Notes: generated by a model not told the origin, from the letters alone. Counted from the stretch's first letter, positions 48,367 through 58,818 are shown. The stretch is 64,000 nucleotides of DNA from Sporolactobacillus kofuensis (GCF_024125425.1 NZ_JAMXWN010000001.1:124001-188000), one strand, 5' to 3'. Program-made: numbers and translations.

Positions 48367-50091
48367 ATGTCTTATGACGGCATTGTCACCCATGCCGCTG
48401 TTCAAAGTTTGCAAGACTTTGTCGGCGGACGGGTTGCAAAAATATATCAGCCAACACCAACGGATCTTGTTTTTCATCTTCGTTCGCGCAGTGCACGAGG
48501 AAAATTGTTGGTTTCAATAAATGCTGCATTTGCTCGGCTTCATCTAACGGAGCAATCAGAAGGTAACCCTCAAGAACCGCCTATGTTTTGCATGCTGTTG
48601 CGCAAACATCTTGAAGGAAGCGTTATCGATAGAATTGAACAAGTTGGATTTGAACGCATTGTCCACATTGACTTTCGTTCACGAAATGAACTTGGAGATC
48701 TGACTGAGAAACAGTTGATCATTGAGCTGATGGGACGACATAGTAATGTGATTTTGACGGATAAAGCAAGTGGACGAATCATCGATAGCATGAAGCATCT
48801 GACGCCTGCAGTTAACAGGTACCGGACAGTGCTCCCGGGTGAAACGTATGTTTCACCACCTGATCAGGGAAAACTGAATGTCTTGGAAATGACTGCTCAA
48901 GACTTAATTCGGCGCATTGAATGGAATTCAGGTCGAATTGATCGACAGATTGTTGGTGTGGTTAGTGGTTTTTCACCACAAATCGGTGCTGAAATTCTGC
49001 ATCGTGCCGGACTTCCTCATCAAGAAGCGATTGCACATGCCTTTGAAGAGATCCAATCGGAGATAAGCCATCACGATTATCATCCCATGATTGTTTTTAA
49101 TCCAAAAGGGAAAGATGATTTTCATGTGCTGAGGCTTACTCATGAGTCAGGAAAGACGGAGACATTTGCCAGCGTTCATCAGATGCTTGACCGTTTTTAT
49201 GCGGTGAAAGCACAAACGGATGCGGTGAAGCAAAAAGCAGGAGATCTCAGTCATTTTATTGCACTTGAGCTGAAGAAGTACAAGTTAAAAGTGAAGAAAC
49301 TTGAAAAAACGCTTAAGGATGCAGAGGATGCGGATAAATATCGCTTATATGGGGAGCTATTGACGGCAAGCATGCATCAATTTAAGCGTGGCGATCAATC
49401 AGTTACGGTCATTAACTACTATGATGAGAATCAAGCCAAGGTGACGATTGCACTTAATCCGAATCGCACACCATCGGACAACGCACAAGCCTATTTTAAG
49501 AAATACAATAAGGCGAAAACAGCGAAACGGGTAGTGTCGGACCAGATTGATCAGGCTCAAAAAGAAATTGCCTATTTCGACAGTTTGACTCAACAAGTAG
49601 ATTCCGCTTCATTAAAAGATATAGAGGAAATACGCGAAGAACTAGAAGACGGCGGTTATTTAAGGAAGAAACATTCGAGAAAAGAACGCAAGAAAAATAA
49701 GAAACCGGTTATTGACAAGTACTACGCGTCGGACGGAACATTAATTCTCGTTGGGAAAAATAACAAGCAAAATGATTATTTAACGACAAAAGTCGCAGGT
49801 CGAAATGAAATCTGGCTGCATACAAAGAATATCCCGGGTTCGCACGTGATTATCCATTCAGAAGATCCAAGCGAAGATACTGTAAAGGAAGCCGCCCTTT
49901 TGTCTGCATTTTTTAGTAAATCACGGTTGGGGAGTAGCGTACCGGTAGATTACACAAAAGTTAAATATGTAAAGAAGCCGAGTGGTGCGAAACCTGGTTT
50001 TGTCATTTATACAGATCAGAAGACACTATTTGTCACACCTGATGAATCTCAAGTGCTCAAGATGCGGGAAAAGCCGCAGCAAGCACACTAA
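48367..50091 (+). CDS. rqcH: RqcH, ribosome quality-control factor (YloA, NFACT family)
   Basis: A 574-residue NEMF/Rqc2-type protein. In B. subtilis RqcH binds obstructed 50S subunits and directs alanine tailing of stalled chains. It has NFACT-N (about 1-180), a helical coiled-coil middle (about 270-430) and the NFACT-R domain (about 445-560, with EIWLHTKNIPGSHVII). The motif aligning with the functionally important Asp-Arg pair of NFACT-N reads Glu-Arg here (FERI, 96-98). The start ATG 48367 follows GTGAGGGATG; an ATG at 48334 lies in the hairpin. Confidence 0.93.
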   Translation: MSYDGIVTHAAVQSLQDFVGGRVAKIYQPTPTDLVFHLRSRSARGKLLVSINAAFARLHLTEQSEGNPQEPPMFCMLLRKHLEGSVIDRIEQVGFERIVHIDFRSRNELGDLTEKQLIIELMGRHSNVILTDKASGRIIDSMKHLTPAVNRYRTVLPGETYVSPPDQGKLNVLEMTAQDLIRRIEWNSGRIDRQIVGVVSGFSPQIGAEILHRAGLPHQEAIAHAFEEIQSEISHHDYHPMIVFNPKGKDDFHVLRLTHESGKTETFASVHQMLDRFYAVKAQTDAVKQKAGDLSHFIALELKKYKLKVKKLEKTLKDAEDADKYRLYGELLTASMHQFKRGDQSVTVINYYDENQAKVTIALNPNRTPSDNAQAYFKKYNKAKTAKRVVSDQIDQAQKEIAYFDSLTQQVDSASLKDIEEIREELEDGGYLRKKHSRKERKKNKKPVIDKYYASDGTLILVGKNNKQNDYLTTKVAGRNEIWLHTKNIPGSHVIIHSEDPSEDTVKEAALLSAFFSKSRLGSSVPVDYTKVKYVKKPSGAKPGFVIYTDQKTLFVTPDESQVLKMREKPQQAH

Positions 50092-50178
50092 TACGATCGT
50101 CCACGTAACTTATTTGTACGATAACTTGATTCGCTTGTATCATTTTGTATAAAATGGGAGAAGAGTGGAAGTGATTGG

Positions 50179-51069
50179 ATGATTCGAAGTATGACCGGTT
50201 TCGGCATGTGCACGAAAAATGAAGGAAAGACACAGGTGCGCGTTGAAGTGAAATCCGTCAATCATCGCTTTTTTGATTTCTCTATTAATGGACCAATACC
50301 GATGTTCTCCCTTGAAGATCAAGTCAGAAAAATGGTTCATTCAGTGGCAAAAAGAGGCGCGATTACACTCTTCCTTGCGGTTGATGGTGCTGAGGAACGT
50401 ACTCAGCGCGTTGAGACGAATTGGTCGGTTGTTGATCAGTATATTGAGGCTGCTAAAGAAATTCAGAGACGTAGCGGCACACCATCATTGGATCTCGGTG
50501 CTGTACTGCAGTTCCCCGGCATTTTTTCACTGCATGAAACGGACAGCCATTTAACTAAAGATACTGAGCTGGTTATCCTTGATACCGTCCGAGAGGCTTG
50601 TGCTCAATTAGTGACGATGCGTGAAAGGGAAGGCCATGCACTGAAAGGCGATCTGATCGAAAAAACCGAGACGATTCAACAGCAAGTCGATGATTTGGCT
50701 CACTTTATCCCAATAATAAGACAACACTATGAGCAAAAACTACGTGAAACAGTCAACGCTTTCCTAAATGATCATCAGATGATTGATGAAGATCGCTTGA
50801 TGAATGAGATTGCGCTTTATGCAAATAGAACGGCAATCGACGAAGAATTGACGAGGATGAAGAGTCATATGCATCAATTTTTGGGGCTTCTAAATGATGA
50901 AACAGTGGATGCGCCGATTGGTCGTAGGCTAGACTTCTTCATTCAAGAAATGAACAGAGAAATAAACACGATCGGTTCAAAAGGTAATCATGTAGAAATC
51001 AGTCAAATTGTGGTATCCATTAAGAGTGATCTTGAAAAACTTCGTGAACAAGTGCAAAATGTAGAATAG
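50179..51069 (+). CDS. yloC: YicC/YloC family endoribonuclease
   Basis: A 296-residue protein with the N-terminal YicC domain (MIRSMTGFGM, VEVKSVNHRFFD) and the C-terminal DUF1732 domain ending in EMNREINTIGSKGN and VSIKSDLEKLREQVQNVE. E. coli YicC is a ring-shaped endoribonuclease; the B. subtilis orthologue is less studied. The start ATG 50179 follows GGGAGAAGAGTGGAAGTG. gmk follows 38 bases later, so remA, which separates the two in B. subtilis, is missing. Confidence 0.92.
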   Translation: MIRSMTGFGMCTKNEGKTQVRVEVKSVNHRFFDFSINGPIPMFSLEDQVRKMVHSVAKRGAITLFLAVDGAEERTQRVETNWSVVDQYIEAAKEIQRRSGTPSLDLGAVLQFPGIFSLHETDSHLTKDTELVILDTVREACAQLVTMREREGHALKGDLIEKTETIQQQVDDLAHFIPIIRQHYEQKLRETVNAFLNDHQMIDEDRLMNEIALYANRTAIDEELTRMKSHMHQFLGLLNDETVDAPIGRRLDFFIQEMNREINTIGSKGNHVEISQIVVSIKSDLEKLREQVQNVE

Positions 51070-51107
51070 ATGACTGCTGTGTTGAATGAACAGTTGGAGG
51101 CAAAGGA

Positions 51108-51731
51108 ATGAGCTTTAAGGAAAAAGGGTTGCTGGTTGTCTTGTCCGGGCCATCAGGCGTTGGCAAGGGAACGGTCTGCAAGGCGTTGAGAAAAAGAGGT
51201 ACGGATTTGCAGTACTCAATCTCGGCTACGACAAGAAAACCTCGCGAAGGCGAAATTGACGGCGTGCATTATTTCTTTAAAACACGAGATCAATTTCAAC
51301 AAATGATTGATCAGGACAAACTTTTGGAATGGGCCGAGTATGTAGGCAATTGCTATGGCACACCTGTTGATTATGTGAGAGACACCATAAACGCAGGTAA
51401 GGATGTTATACTGGAAATTGAGGTACAAGGTGCACTTCAAATCAAACAACGTTTTCCAGAAGCATGTTTCATTTTTCTCGCTCCGCCAAACCTGAGAGAG
51501 CTGAAAAATCGTATTATGGGACGCGGAACCGAGACAGCTGCGCTTATTGAGAGCCGCATGACAGTTGCTAAGTCCGAAATGGAATTAATGCAGAATTACA
51601 ATTATGTTGTTGAAAACGATCAGGTTGATAAGGCTTGCGATCGGATCGAAGCGATTGTGCGTGCCGAGCATTGCCGTGTTGACCGTCTGATTGAAAAATA
51701 TAAACATTTGGAAGGAGATGACGGACAATGA
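51108..51731 (+). CDS. gmk: Guanylate kinase
   Basis: A 207-residue kinase converting GMP to GDP. The P-loop GPSGVGKGT is at about 13-21; the GMP-binding residues lie in [21 protein letters not shown]; the lid region follows RIMGRGTE. The start ATG 51108 follows TTGGAGGCAAAGG. In Firmicutes Gmk is also a target of ppGpp. It overlaps rpoZ. Confidence 0.97.
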   Translation: MSFKEKGLLVVLSGPSGVGKGTVCKALRKRGTDLQYSISATTRKPREGEIDGVHYFFKTRDQFQQMIDQDKLLEWAEYVGNCYGTPVDYVRDTINAGKDVILEIEVQGALQIKQRFPEACFIFLAPPNLRELKNRIMGRGTETAALIESRMTVAKSEMELMQNYNYVVENDQVDKACDRIEAIVRAEHCRVDRLIEKYKHLEGDDGQ

Positions 51732-51925
51732 TGATCTATCCGTCTATTGATAATCTGCTTGAAAAAGTTAACTCGACCTATACTTTGGTGACGCTCTCTG
51801 CAAAACGCGCACGCCAACTGCAGGATGGTTCCGGCCATCTTATGGTTGAACATCCACGTTCGGTTAAAGAGGTTGGACAGGCATTGGAAGAAATTAATGC
51901 CGGATTGCTTACTTATAAACATTAA
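51728..51925 (+). CDS. rpoZ: RNA polymerase omega subunit
   Basis: A 65-residue subunit that stabilises the beta-prime subunit. It has the family pattern [26 protein letters not shown] and ends in [13 protein letters not shown]. Two ATGs in tandem (51728, 51731) follow AAGGAGATG. It overlaps gmk and is followed by a strong terminator. Confidence 0.95.
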   Translation: MMIYPSIDNLLEKVNSTYTLVTLSAKRARQLQDGSGHLMVEHPRSVKEVGQALEEINAGLLTYKH

Positions 51926-51944
51926 TTTTTGCGCAGACTTGGCA

Positions 51945-51975
51945 GGCAACAACCTTTCATAGGTTGTTGCCTTTT
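51945..51975 (+). terminator. Terminator after rpoZ
   Basis: GGCAACAACCT pairs with AGGTTGTTGCC, an 11-bp perfect stem with a TTCAT loop, followed by four T residues. Confidence 0.88.
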
Positions 51976-52037
51976 CTATACACAAGTCGCGCGCTCAAAA
52001 AGCCAGGGGTTGTTTAGTAAAGAAGGAAGTGAAGATT

Positions 52038-53237
52038 GTGACGGTTAAAGGAAAGAAGATTATTCTCGGGGTCACCGGTGGTATTGCCGCTTACAAAGCA
52101 GCGGATCTCACCAGCCGCTTGGTGAAACTGGGCGCTGATGTGCATGTATTGATGACGGATGCAGCCAAGCAATTTATTGGTCCTGCTACTTTTCAAGCAT
52201 TGACAAGACATCAGGTCTATGATCAAGTCATTATTGATGAGAAAGAAGGACAAATTGCGCATATTGATTTAGCTGATCAAGCGGATCTTTTCCTCATCGC
52301 ACCGGCAACAGCAAATACAATTGCAAAAATGGCATCCGGAATCGCTGATGATATGTTGACAACCGCTGTGCTGGCGACAAAAGCACCTGTTTGGCTAGCT
52401 CCTTCGATGAATGTGAATATGTATGCACATCCCGCACTCCAGAAAAATCTAGGTATCTTGGAAAGTTACGGATATCGGCTAATTGGACCTGAGCAAGGTC
52501 ACCTTGCTTGCGGTTGGACAGGAACCGGGAGAATGACTGAACCGGAAGAAATCGTGCGTAAAGTGACTGATTTCTTTACAGGAGATCAAACACTAAAAGG
52601 GAAAAGGATCTTGGTAACCGCAGGGCCAACAAAAGAAGCACTGGACCCAATTCGCTTCTTCAGCAACCAATCGAGTGGAAAGATGGGCTACGCCATTGCC
52701 GCAGCAGCCCAGCGAGCAGGGGCGGATGTCACTCTCGTGACAGGTGCTCAGCTGGGTGACATCAAAGGCGTGACAACAGTCCATGTGACATCTGCTCGTG
52801 AGATGTATGATGAGGTGATTCGTCGCTACAACGGACTTGATGCGGTAATAAAGGCTGCTGCGGTCGCAGATTATCGTCCGGAAAATGTGAGCGCAAGTAA
52901 GATTAAAAAGTCAGATGGACCCATGATGGTGAAAATGGTTCGCAATCCAGATATTTTGAAAGAATTGGGCAGACAAAAAGTGAAACAAGTATTAGTCGGC
53001 TTTGCCGCAGAAACGGATGACCTTGAAGAAAATGCACTGAAGAAACTGGAATCGAAACATTTGGATTTGCTTATTGCTAACCATGCTTCCGACAGTTTTG
53101 GCAATGATACGAATAAGGTTACCTTTTATTTTGCAAATGGCCGGAAACAAGTGCTTGAACGCATGCCTAAGCCACAAATTGCCGAAGAGATACTGGATGC
53201 ATTATCAGGGTTGTTTGAAATGAGTGATTCAAAGTGA
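52038..53237 (+). CDS. coaBC: Bifunctional phosphopantothenoylcysteine decarboxylase/synthetase CoaBC
   Basis: A 399-residue fusion for two steps of coenzyme A synthesis. The N-terminal flavin-dependent CoaC part (about 1-180) has GGIAAYKA, PATANTIAKMA and the catalytic Cys in ACGWTGTGRM. The C-terminal CoaB part (about 190-395) has VTAGPTKEALDPIRF, NQSSGKMGYA and FAAETDD. I start at GTG 52038 because AAGGAAG fits it; the upstream GTG 52029 lies inside that site. It overlaps priA by four bases. Confidence 0.95.
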   Translation: MTVKGKKIILGVTGGIAAYKAADLTSRLVKLGADVHVLMTDAAKQFIGPATFQALTRHQVYDQVIIDEKEGQIAHIDLADQADLFLIAPATANTIAKMASGIADDMLTTAVLATKAPVWLAPSMNVNMYAHPALQKNLGILESYGYRLIGPEQGHLACGWTGTGRMTEPEEIVRKVTDFFTGDQTLKGKRILVTAGPTKEALDPIRFFSNQSSGKMGYAIAAAAQRAGADVTLVTGAQLGDIKGVTTVHVTSAREMYDEVIRRYNGLDAVIKAAAVADYRPENVSASKIKKSDGPMMVKMVRNPDILKELGRQKVKQVLVGFAAETDDLEENALKKLESKHLDLLIANHASDSFGNDTNKVTFYFANGRKQVLERMPKPQIAEEILDALSGLFEMSDSK

Positions 53238-55654
53238 TTGCGGAAGTATATATTGATATTCCGGCTAATCCAGTAAACAAACCTTTTGATTATCGGATTC
53301 CTGAAGGATTGGAAGAGGTTGTTGAACCGGGAATGCGTGTGACGGTACCATTCGGACGCACACGTCGTCTTGGTTTTGTTACAAAACTGAAGAATGAATC
53401 CTCGTTCAAACAGCTGAAAACGATCGATTCCGTGGAAGATCATCATCCTGTATTGACCCAAGAGCTATTGGAATTGGGAGATTGGTTAGCCAGAACGACA
53501 CTCTGCACCAGAGTGGCAGCATTTCAAGCAATGCTGCCTGCCGCCATGAAAGCTGATTATAAGAAATTGATTGAAGTGGAACAACCAGATCAACTACAAG
53601 CGAGTGATCCGGAACTTGCTTCCTTCTTAAGCAAAGTGAAGAATCCGATGTGGTCGGAAGTCGTGAAACATCACCCTAAATTATCGAATCGAATGAAACG
53701 GGCAATCAGTCAAGGTTTGTTGTCCATTCATCAATTGGTTCAAAATCAAGCACGTGCGAAGAAAGTCATTCATGTATCTGCCGCTGTCTCACGAGAACAA
53801 TTGGAGAATGCGTGTGCGCAAATGACTGCTCGTGCGATTCGTCAAAAAGAAGTTCTTCAATTCTTTGTGCAGCAATCTGATCTCTCTTCTTTTCAACTAC
53901 CGCTCGCTGATTTAGTTAATCAGGGTTTCAGTCGGGATGCGGTGAACAAGCTTGAAGAAAAAGGATTGTTGCATGATGAACAAGTCGATCACTATCGCGA
54001 TCCTTTTCTAAAGAAAGTGGAGAAAACGTATCCTCTAGATTTAACGAGTGAACAAAGTGAGGCGCTTACTCCAATTTTAGAATCGATTGAGCATGAAGAA
54101 CATCGCGTGTTTCTCTGCCACGGTGTCACCGGTAGCGGGAAGACAGAAATCTACCTACAGTCGATTCAGCATGTCATTGCTCAGTCAAAGCAAGCGATTG
54201 TACTTGTTCCTGAAATATCGTTAACGCCACAGATGGTACTTCGATTTAAAGGGCGATTCGGTGAACAGGTGGCTGTCATGCACAGTGGGCTAAGTCGCGG
54301 TGAGAAATACGATGAATGGCGAAAAATTCGTGAGGGAAAGGTGCAAGTAGTAGTTGGGGCGCGTTCAGCAATTTTTGCTCCGTTTAAACATCTTGGCCTG
54401 ATCATTATCGATGAGGAACATGAATCCAGCTATAAACAAGAAGATATTCCACGTTACCATGCACGTGACGTTGCCATCCATCGAGCGAAAACACATCAAT
54501 GCCCCGTTGTCCTTGGGAGTGCAACACCGTCTCTTGAGTCTTTTGCACGCGCAGGCAAACACGTTTATACTTTATTATCATTAAAAAAACGTGTGAATCA
54601 ACGTCCTTTACCCTCTGTAGAAATTGTGGATTTACGTGAAGAAATGCGCGAGGGCAACCATTCGGTTTTTTCAAAAATTCTTCTTGAAAAAATTAGAGAT
54701 CGTCTTGAGAAAAAAGAGCAAACGGTCTTGTTTTTAAACCGGAGGGGCTACTCCACATTTGTCATGTGCCGTTCATGCGGTACAGTTGTCACATGCCCGC
54801 ATTGTGATATCTCATTAACTTATCACCGGGCGCAACATCTATTGAAGTGCCATTATTGCGGTTATGAACAAAAAATGCCGGATACATGTCCCACATGTGC
54901 GAGTGATGCGATGCGCTTTTTCGGAACGGGAACGCAAAAGGTTGAAGCAGAACTTAACCGGTTGCTTCCTGAAGCAAGAGTGATCCGGATGGACGTGGAT
55001 ACAACACGAAAAAAGGGAAGCCATGAGCATTTACTGCGTCAGTTTGGTGAGGAGCAGGCAGATATTTTATTGGGAACACAAATGATTGCTAAAGGGCTAG
55101 ATTTCCCAAAAGTGACACTAGTTGGGGTTCTCGCTGCCGATTCATTGCTTCATTTGCCTGATTTTCGTGCATCGGAGAAGACCTTTCAGTTAATTACTCA
55201 AGTTTCGGGTCGTGCAGGGAGACATGCGTTGCCCGGTGAGGTAGTGATTCAAAGTTATACGCCTGATCATTACGCGGTTATTGATGCTGCACATCATGAC
55301 TATGAAGCTTTTTACCAACAAGAAATGGAACTTCGACATCGAGCGGGCTATCCTCCTTTTTATTATTTGGCATTGATCAGTATGACCCATCCTGAACCTG
55401 CCAAAGTTGCGGAAGCAGCCGAGCGCGTGGCTTCTATTTTGAATAATAATCTGTCGCAATCTTCTCAAGTGTATGGACCTGTTGTACCCGCGATCTCAAA
55501 GATAAATGATAGATATCGCTATCAGTGCATGGTAAAATACAAAAGAGAACCGGCTCTATTGCCTGTTTTACATAAGATCTTGCAACATTTCCAAGAATCA
55601 GGGAAGAACAACTTGCAGATCTCAATTGATCTTAATCCTGTTGTACTTATGTAA
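53234..55654 (+). CDS. priA: Primosomal protein PriA, replication restart helicase
   Basis: An 806-residue superfamily 2 helicase that reloads the replisome at stalled forks. It has an N-terminal DNA 3'-end-binding domain (about 1-105), Walker A GVTGSGKTE (about 297-305) and DEEH (about 393-396). Between the helicase halves is a zinc module with CRSC, CPHC, CHYC and CPTC pairs (about 512-555). The start is GTG 53234, overlapping the coaBC stop. def, which follows in B. subtilis, is absent. Confidence 0.95.
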   Translation: MIAEVYIDIPANPVNKPFDYRIPEGLEEVVEPGMRVTVPFGRTRRLGFVTKLKNESSFKQLKTIDSVEDHHPVLTQELLELGDWLARTTLCTRVAAFQAMLPAAMKADYKKLIEVEQPDQLQASDPELASFLSKVKNPMWSEVVKHHPKLSNRMKRAISQGLLSIHQLVQNQARAKKVIHVSAAVSREQLENACAQMTARAIRQKEVLQFFVQQSDLSSFQLPLADLVNQGFSRDAVNKLEEKGLLHDEQVDHYRDPFLKKVEKTYPLDLTSEQSEALTPILESIEHEEHRVFLCHGVTGSGKTEIYLQSIQHVIAQSKQAIVLVPEISLTPQMVLRFKGRFGEQVAVMHSGLSRGEKYDEWRKIREGKVQVVVGARSAIFAPFKHLGLIIIDEEHESSYKQEDIPRYHARDVAIHRAKTHQCPVVLGSATPSLESFARAGKHVYTLLSLKKRVNQRPLPSVEIVDLREEMREGNHSVFSKILLEKIRDRLEKKEQTVLFLNRRGYSTFVMCRSCGTVVTCPHCDISLTYHRAQHLLKCHYCGYEQKMPDTCPTCASDAMRFFGTGTQKVEAELNRLLPEARVIRMDVDTTRKKGSHEHLLRQFGEEQADILLGTQMIAKGLDFPKVTLVGVLAADSLLHLPDFRASEKTFQLITQVSGRAGRHALPGEVVIQSYTPDHYAVIDAAHHDYEAFYQQEMELRHRAGYPPFYYLALISMTHPEPAKVAEAAERVASILNNNLSQSSQVYGPVVPAISKINDRYRYQCMVKYKREPALLPVLHKILQHFQESGKNNLQISIDLNPVVLM

Positions 55655-55742
55655 TAGAGAGCGGACGAATCCATACGAAAAATTTTTTTCGCTCTGCTTT
55701 CGAGCAGACCCAAGATTTAATTTTGTTAAAGAGGATGATTGA

Positions 55743-56687
55743 ATGAAAATCGCTTTTATGGGCACACCGGATTTTGCGGTACCCGTACTCCAAAATTTGT
55801 TGGATGACCCAGGTTATGAAGTCGTCTGCGTGGTCACACAACCCGACCGTCCAAAGGGGAGAAAACATAAATTAACGCCGCCACCAGTAAAAATACTCGC
55901 TGAAAAATACAACATTCCTGTATTGCAACCTGAAAAAGTACGCCAAGCAGAGGCTGTGCAAGAAATTTTATCATTTGGGGCGGATTTACTTGTAACCGCA
56001 GCATATGGGCAAATATTACCCGAATCTTTGCTTAAAGGACCATCACTCGGTTGTGTCAATGTTCATGCATCATTATTGCCGGCTTACCGCGGTGCTGCAC
56101 CAATACAGCAATCCATCATTGATGGACAAGCAGAGTCTGGCGTAACGATTATGTACATGGTCAAACAATTGGATGCAGGAGATATTCTGTCCCAAGTACG
56201 TGTTCCGATTGAAGATCAAGATACTTTTGGAACACTTCATGACAAATTGAGCACAGCGGGAAGTAAATTATTATTGGAAACATTACCCAAACTCGCTTCT
56301 GGTGACGTGAAGCCACGCGAACAGAACGATGAAGAAGTAACCTTTGCACCAAGTATTCAACATCAAGATGAAGAAATTAAGTGGCAAAAATCTGCGTCTG
56401 ATGTGCGCAATTTAATTAGAGGGTTGAACCCATTTCCAGGTGCTTTTACGTATCTCAATGGAGCGGTATTCAAAGTCTATTCTGCTGAATTAACCAAACT
56501 AAAGACACAAGAAAAACCAGGTACTGTAATCGATCATGACAAAAAAGGATTTTTCGTTGCTACCGGAGAAAACCAAGTGATTTATGTTACGGAATGTCAA
56601 CCGGCAGGAAAGAAAAGGATGCCTGCTTCGGATTTCTTAAGAGGAACTTCGATGAATGAAGGCACAGTTCTCGGAGGTCATTCATGA
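55743..56687 (+). CDS. fmt: Methionyl-tRNA formyltransferase
   Basis: A 314-residue enzyme that formylates initiator Met-tRNA with 10-formyltetrahydrofolate. It has MGTPDFAVPVL at the N-terminus and NVHASLLPAYRGAAPI with the catalytic region, followed by GVTIMYMVKQLDAGDIL, then the C-terminal anticodon-stem domain (about 205-314). The start ATG 55743 follows AAGAGGATG. The matching deformylase gene is not next to it. It overlaps rsmB by four bases. Confidence 0.96.
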   Translation: MKIAFMGTPDFAVPVLQNLLDDPGYEVVCVVTQPDRPKGRKHKLTPPPVKILAEKYNIPVLQPEKVRQAEAVQEILSFGADLLVTAAYGQILPESLLKGPSLGCVNVHASLLPAYRGAAPIQQSIIDGQAESGVTIMYMVKQLDAGDILSQVRVPIEDQDTFGTLHDKLSTAGSKLLLETLPKLASGDVKPREQNDEEVTFAPSIQHQDEEIKWQKSASDVRNLIRGLNPFPGAFTYLNGAVFKVYSAELTKLKTQEKPGTVIDHDKKGFFVATGENQVIYVTECQPAGKKRMPASDFLRGTSMNEGTVLGGHS

Positions 56688-58033
56688 GCCATCCTTCTGT
56701 GCGAGAAACCGCATTAGATCTATTACTTGCAGTCACCAAGAAGCATGCGTATAGTCAGATCGCTCTTAATGAAGCACTCTCGTCGAACCCATTTTCAGAC
56801 AAGGATAAAAGTCTCGTGACAACGCTTTTCTATGGTGTTTTACAGCGTAAGCTGACTTTAGACTTTTATTTATCTGCATTTGTTCATTCTAAGAAGAAAC
56901 TAGATGATTGGGTTGAACTGTTGCTCCTTCTTTCTTTTTATCAAAAGGTGTATCTTGATCGTATACCTGACCATGCCATCGTCAATGAGGCAGTAATGAT
57001 TGCAAAAAAAAGAGGACACCGTGGTATTTCAGGACTTGTGAATGGTGTACTGCGTCACTTTTTACGCGAAGGGATACCCGACATTTCAAAAGTTCAATCT
57101 GAACGAAAACGTCTTTCACTACAATACAGTCATCCGGAGTGGCTAATTGACTTGTGGAAAACGCAGTGGGATCTATCGGATGCATTAAAAATTGCCGAGG
57201 CAAATAATCAACCGCCGAACGTTGTGATCAGGGTTAATCGTATAAAAGCTACGAGAGAGGAACTTGCTGAAAAATTGGCAGTGGAAGGGATTCGGACTAT
57301 TCCCGGACAACTTTCCAAAGACTGTCTGATTGTACAAAACGGAAGTGTCGTCGAGACGCACTTGTTCAAAGAAGGTTTCTTTACCATTCAAGATGAGAGC
57401 TCTATGCTCGTTGCTGATGTTGTTGCACCCGATCAATCGATGACTGTTCTTGATGCCTGTGCCGGACCTGGTGGGAAAACGACACATCTTGCAGAACGAA
57501 TGGGAAATCAGGGGAAAATCATTGCCTTGGACTTGCACCCGCATAAAACGCAATTAATCGATCATGCTGCCGAGCGACTCGGACTATATACTATTGAAAC
57601 GAGAGCTTTGGACGCGCGAACTGCTCATACCGCTTTCAAAGAATCTTCATTTGACAGAGTCTTACTTGATGTACCTTGCTCCGGACTCGGTGTCATTCGT
57701 CGCAAGCCTGAAATCAAGTGGATGAAGTCGGCTAATGAAATCAACGGGCTTATTCCTATTCAACAATCCATTCTAGAAGAAACTGCAACGCTTGTTAAAT
57801 CAGGCGGTTGGTTGATCTACAGCACGTGTACGATTAATAAGGATGAGAATGAAGCCCAAATTCGTCAATTTCTTGCACAGCATTCCGAATTTCATTTGGA
57901 ACCGACTTTTGCTGAAAGACTTCCAAATGTTTTGAGGGACACGCAGTCTCAATCTGGAAAGGGCATGGTTCAATTAATGCCTTTTACATGTCAAACGGAT
58001 GGATTTTTCATCTGTTGTCTTGAACGAAAATGA
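56684..58033 (+). CDS. rsmB: 16S rRNA (cytosine(967)-C5)-methyltransferase RsmB
   Basis: A 449-residue enzyme with an N-terminal NusB-like RNA-binding domain (about 1-140) and a C-terminal SAM methyltransferase. The SAM loop is DACAGPGGKTTHLAE; the two active-site cysteines lie in DVPCSGLGV and STCTINKDENE. The start ATG 56684 overlaps the fmt stop. rlmN, which usually comes next, is missing; prpC follows after 35 bases. Confidence 0.96.
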   Translation: MSHPSVRETALDLLLAVTKKHAYSQIALNEALSSNPFSDKDKSLVTTLFYGVLQRKLTLDFYLSAFVHSKKKLDDWVELLLLLSFYQKVYLDRIPDHAIVNEAVMIAKKRGHRGISGLVNGVLRHFLREGIPDISKVQSERKRLSLQYSHPEWLIDLWKTQWDLSDALKIAEANNQPPNVVIRVNRIKATREELAEKLAVEGIRTIPGQLSKDCLIVQNGSVVETHLFKEGFFTIQDESSMLVADVVAPDQSMTVLDACAGPGGKTTHLAERMGNQGKIIALDLHPHKTQLIDHAAERLGLYTIETRALDARTAHTAFKESSFDRVLLDVPCSGLGVIRRKPEIKWMKSANEINGLIPIQQSILEETATLVKSGGWLIYSTCTINKDENEAQIRQFLAQHSEFHLEPTFAERLPNVLRDTQSQSGKGMVQLMPFTCQTDGFFICCLERK

Positions 58034-58068
58034 TGGACGGCAATGAATTCTCTTAAGGAAGTGAAGAG

Positions 58069-58818
58069 GTGCAAATTGCATATCGTACAGATCCCGGGAA
58101 AGTTAGGAGTAACAACGAAGACAGTATTGGTGTATTCAATGATCATGATTGCTTACTTGCCATAGTTGCTGACGGTATGGGCGGTCATGCTGCAGGTGAA
58201 ATTGCAAGTAAAATGGCTGTCGATTTTTCGTCAGTCAGGTGGACTGAAAGAGAAAAGACACTTTCTAAGGAGGAAGCTGAACTTTGGCTCAATCATCTTG
58301 TGAGAGGCGTCAACTTGAAACTCTATGAGTATGCAGAGACCCACGAAGCTTGTCATGGAATGGGGACAACGTTTGCAGCGGTCTATTGCACTTCAGAATT
58401 TATGATTGTCTCCACTGTTGGGGATAGCAGGGTTTATAAACAGACTAAGAATCATCGTATTGTGCAAATTACAGAAGATCATACTTATGTCAACGAACTG
58501 GTGAAATCCGGGCAAATTACAGAAGAAGAAGCCGAAGTTCATCCGAAAAAAAATATTTTGATGCGTTCTTTGGGTACAGAACCCACGATTGCACTGGATA
58601 CCGTAACTTTGGACTGGTCGGATTGTACGCATCTTCTTCTTTGTTCGGATGGACTAACGAACAAACTTTCTAATGGAAAGTTGAGTGAAATCATGGAACA
58701 TGAAGCAACGCTTCACGAAAAAACGGAAATGATGATTAGAGAAGCCAATAACGCCGGTGGAGAGGACAACATTTCGGTGATCATTATATCCAAAGATGGT
58801 GATGGTGAAAAACAATGA
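58069..58818 (+). CDS. prpC: PP2C-type protein phosphatase PrpC (Stp)
   Basis: A 249-residue metal-dependent Ser/Thr phosphatase that opposes PrkC. Metal-binding and catalytic motifs are intact: VRSNNEDS, VADGMGGHAAGE, GTTFAAVY, STVGDSRVY, SDGLT and GGEDNISVI. The start is GTG 58069 behind AAGGAAGTGAAGAG. It overlaps prkC by four bases, the usual phosphatase-kinase pair. Confidence 0.95.
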   Translation: MQIAYRTDPGKVRSNNEDSIGVFNDHDCLLAIVADGMGGHAAGEIASKMAVDFSSVRWTEREKTLSKEEAELWLNHLVRGVNLKLYEYAETHEACHGMGTTFAAVYCTSEFMIVSTVGDSRVYKQTKNHRIVQITEDHTYVNELVKSGQITEEEAEVHPKKNILMRSLGTEPTIALDTVTLDWSDCTHLLLCSDGLTNKLSNGKLSEIMEHEATLHEKTEMMIREANNAGGEDNISVIIISKDGDGEKQ

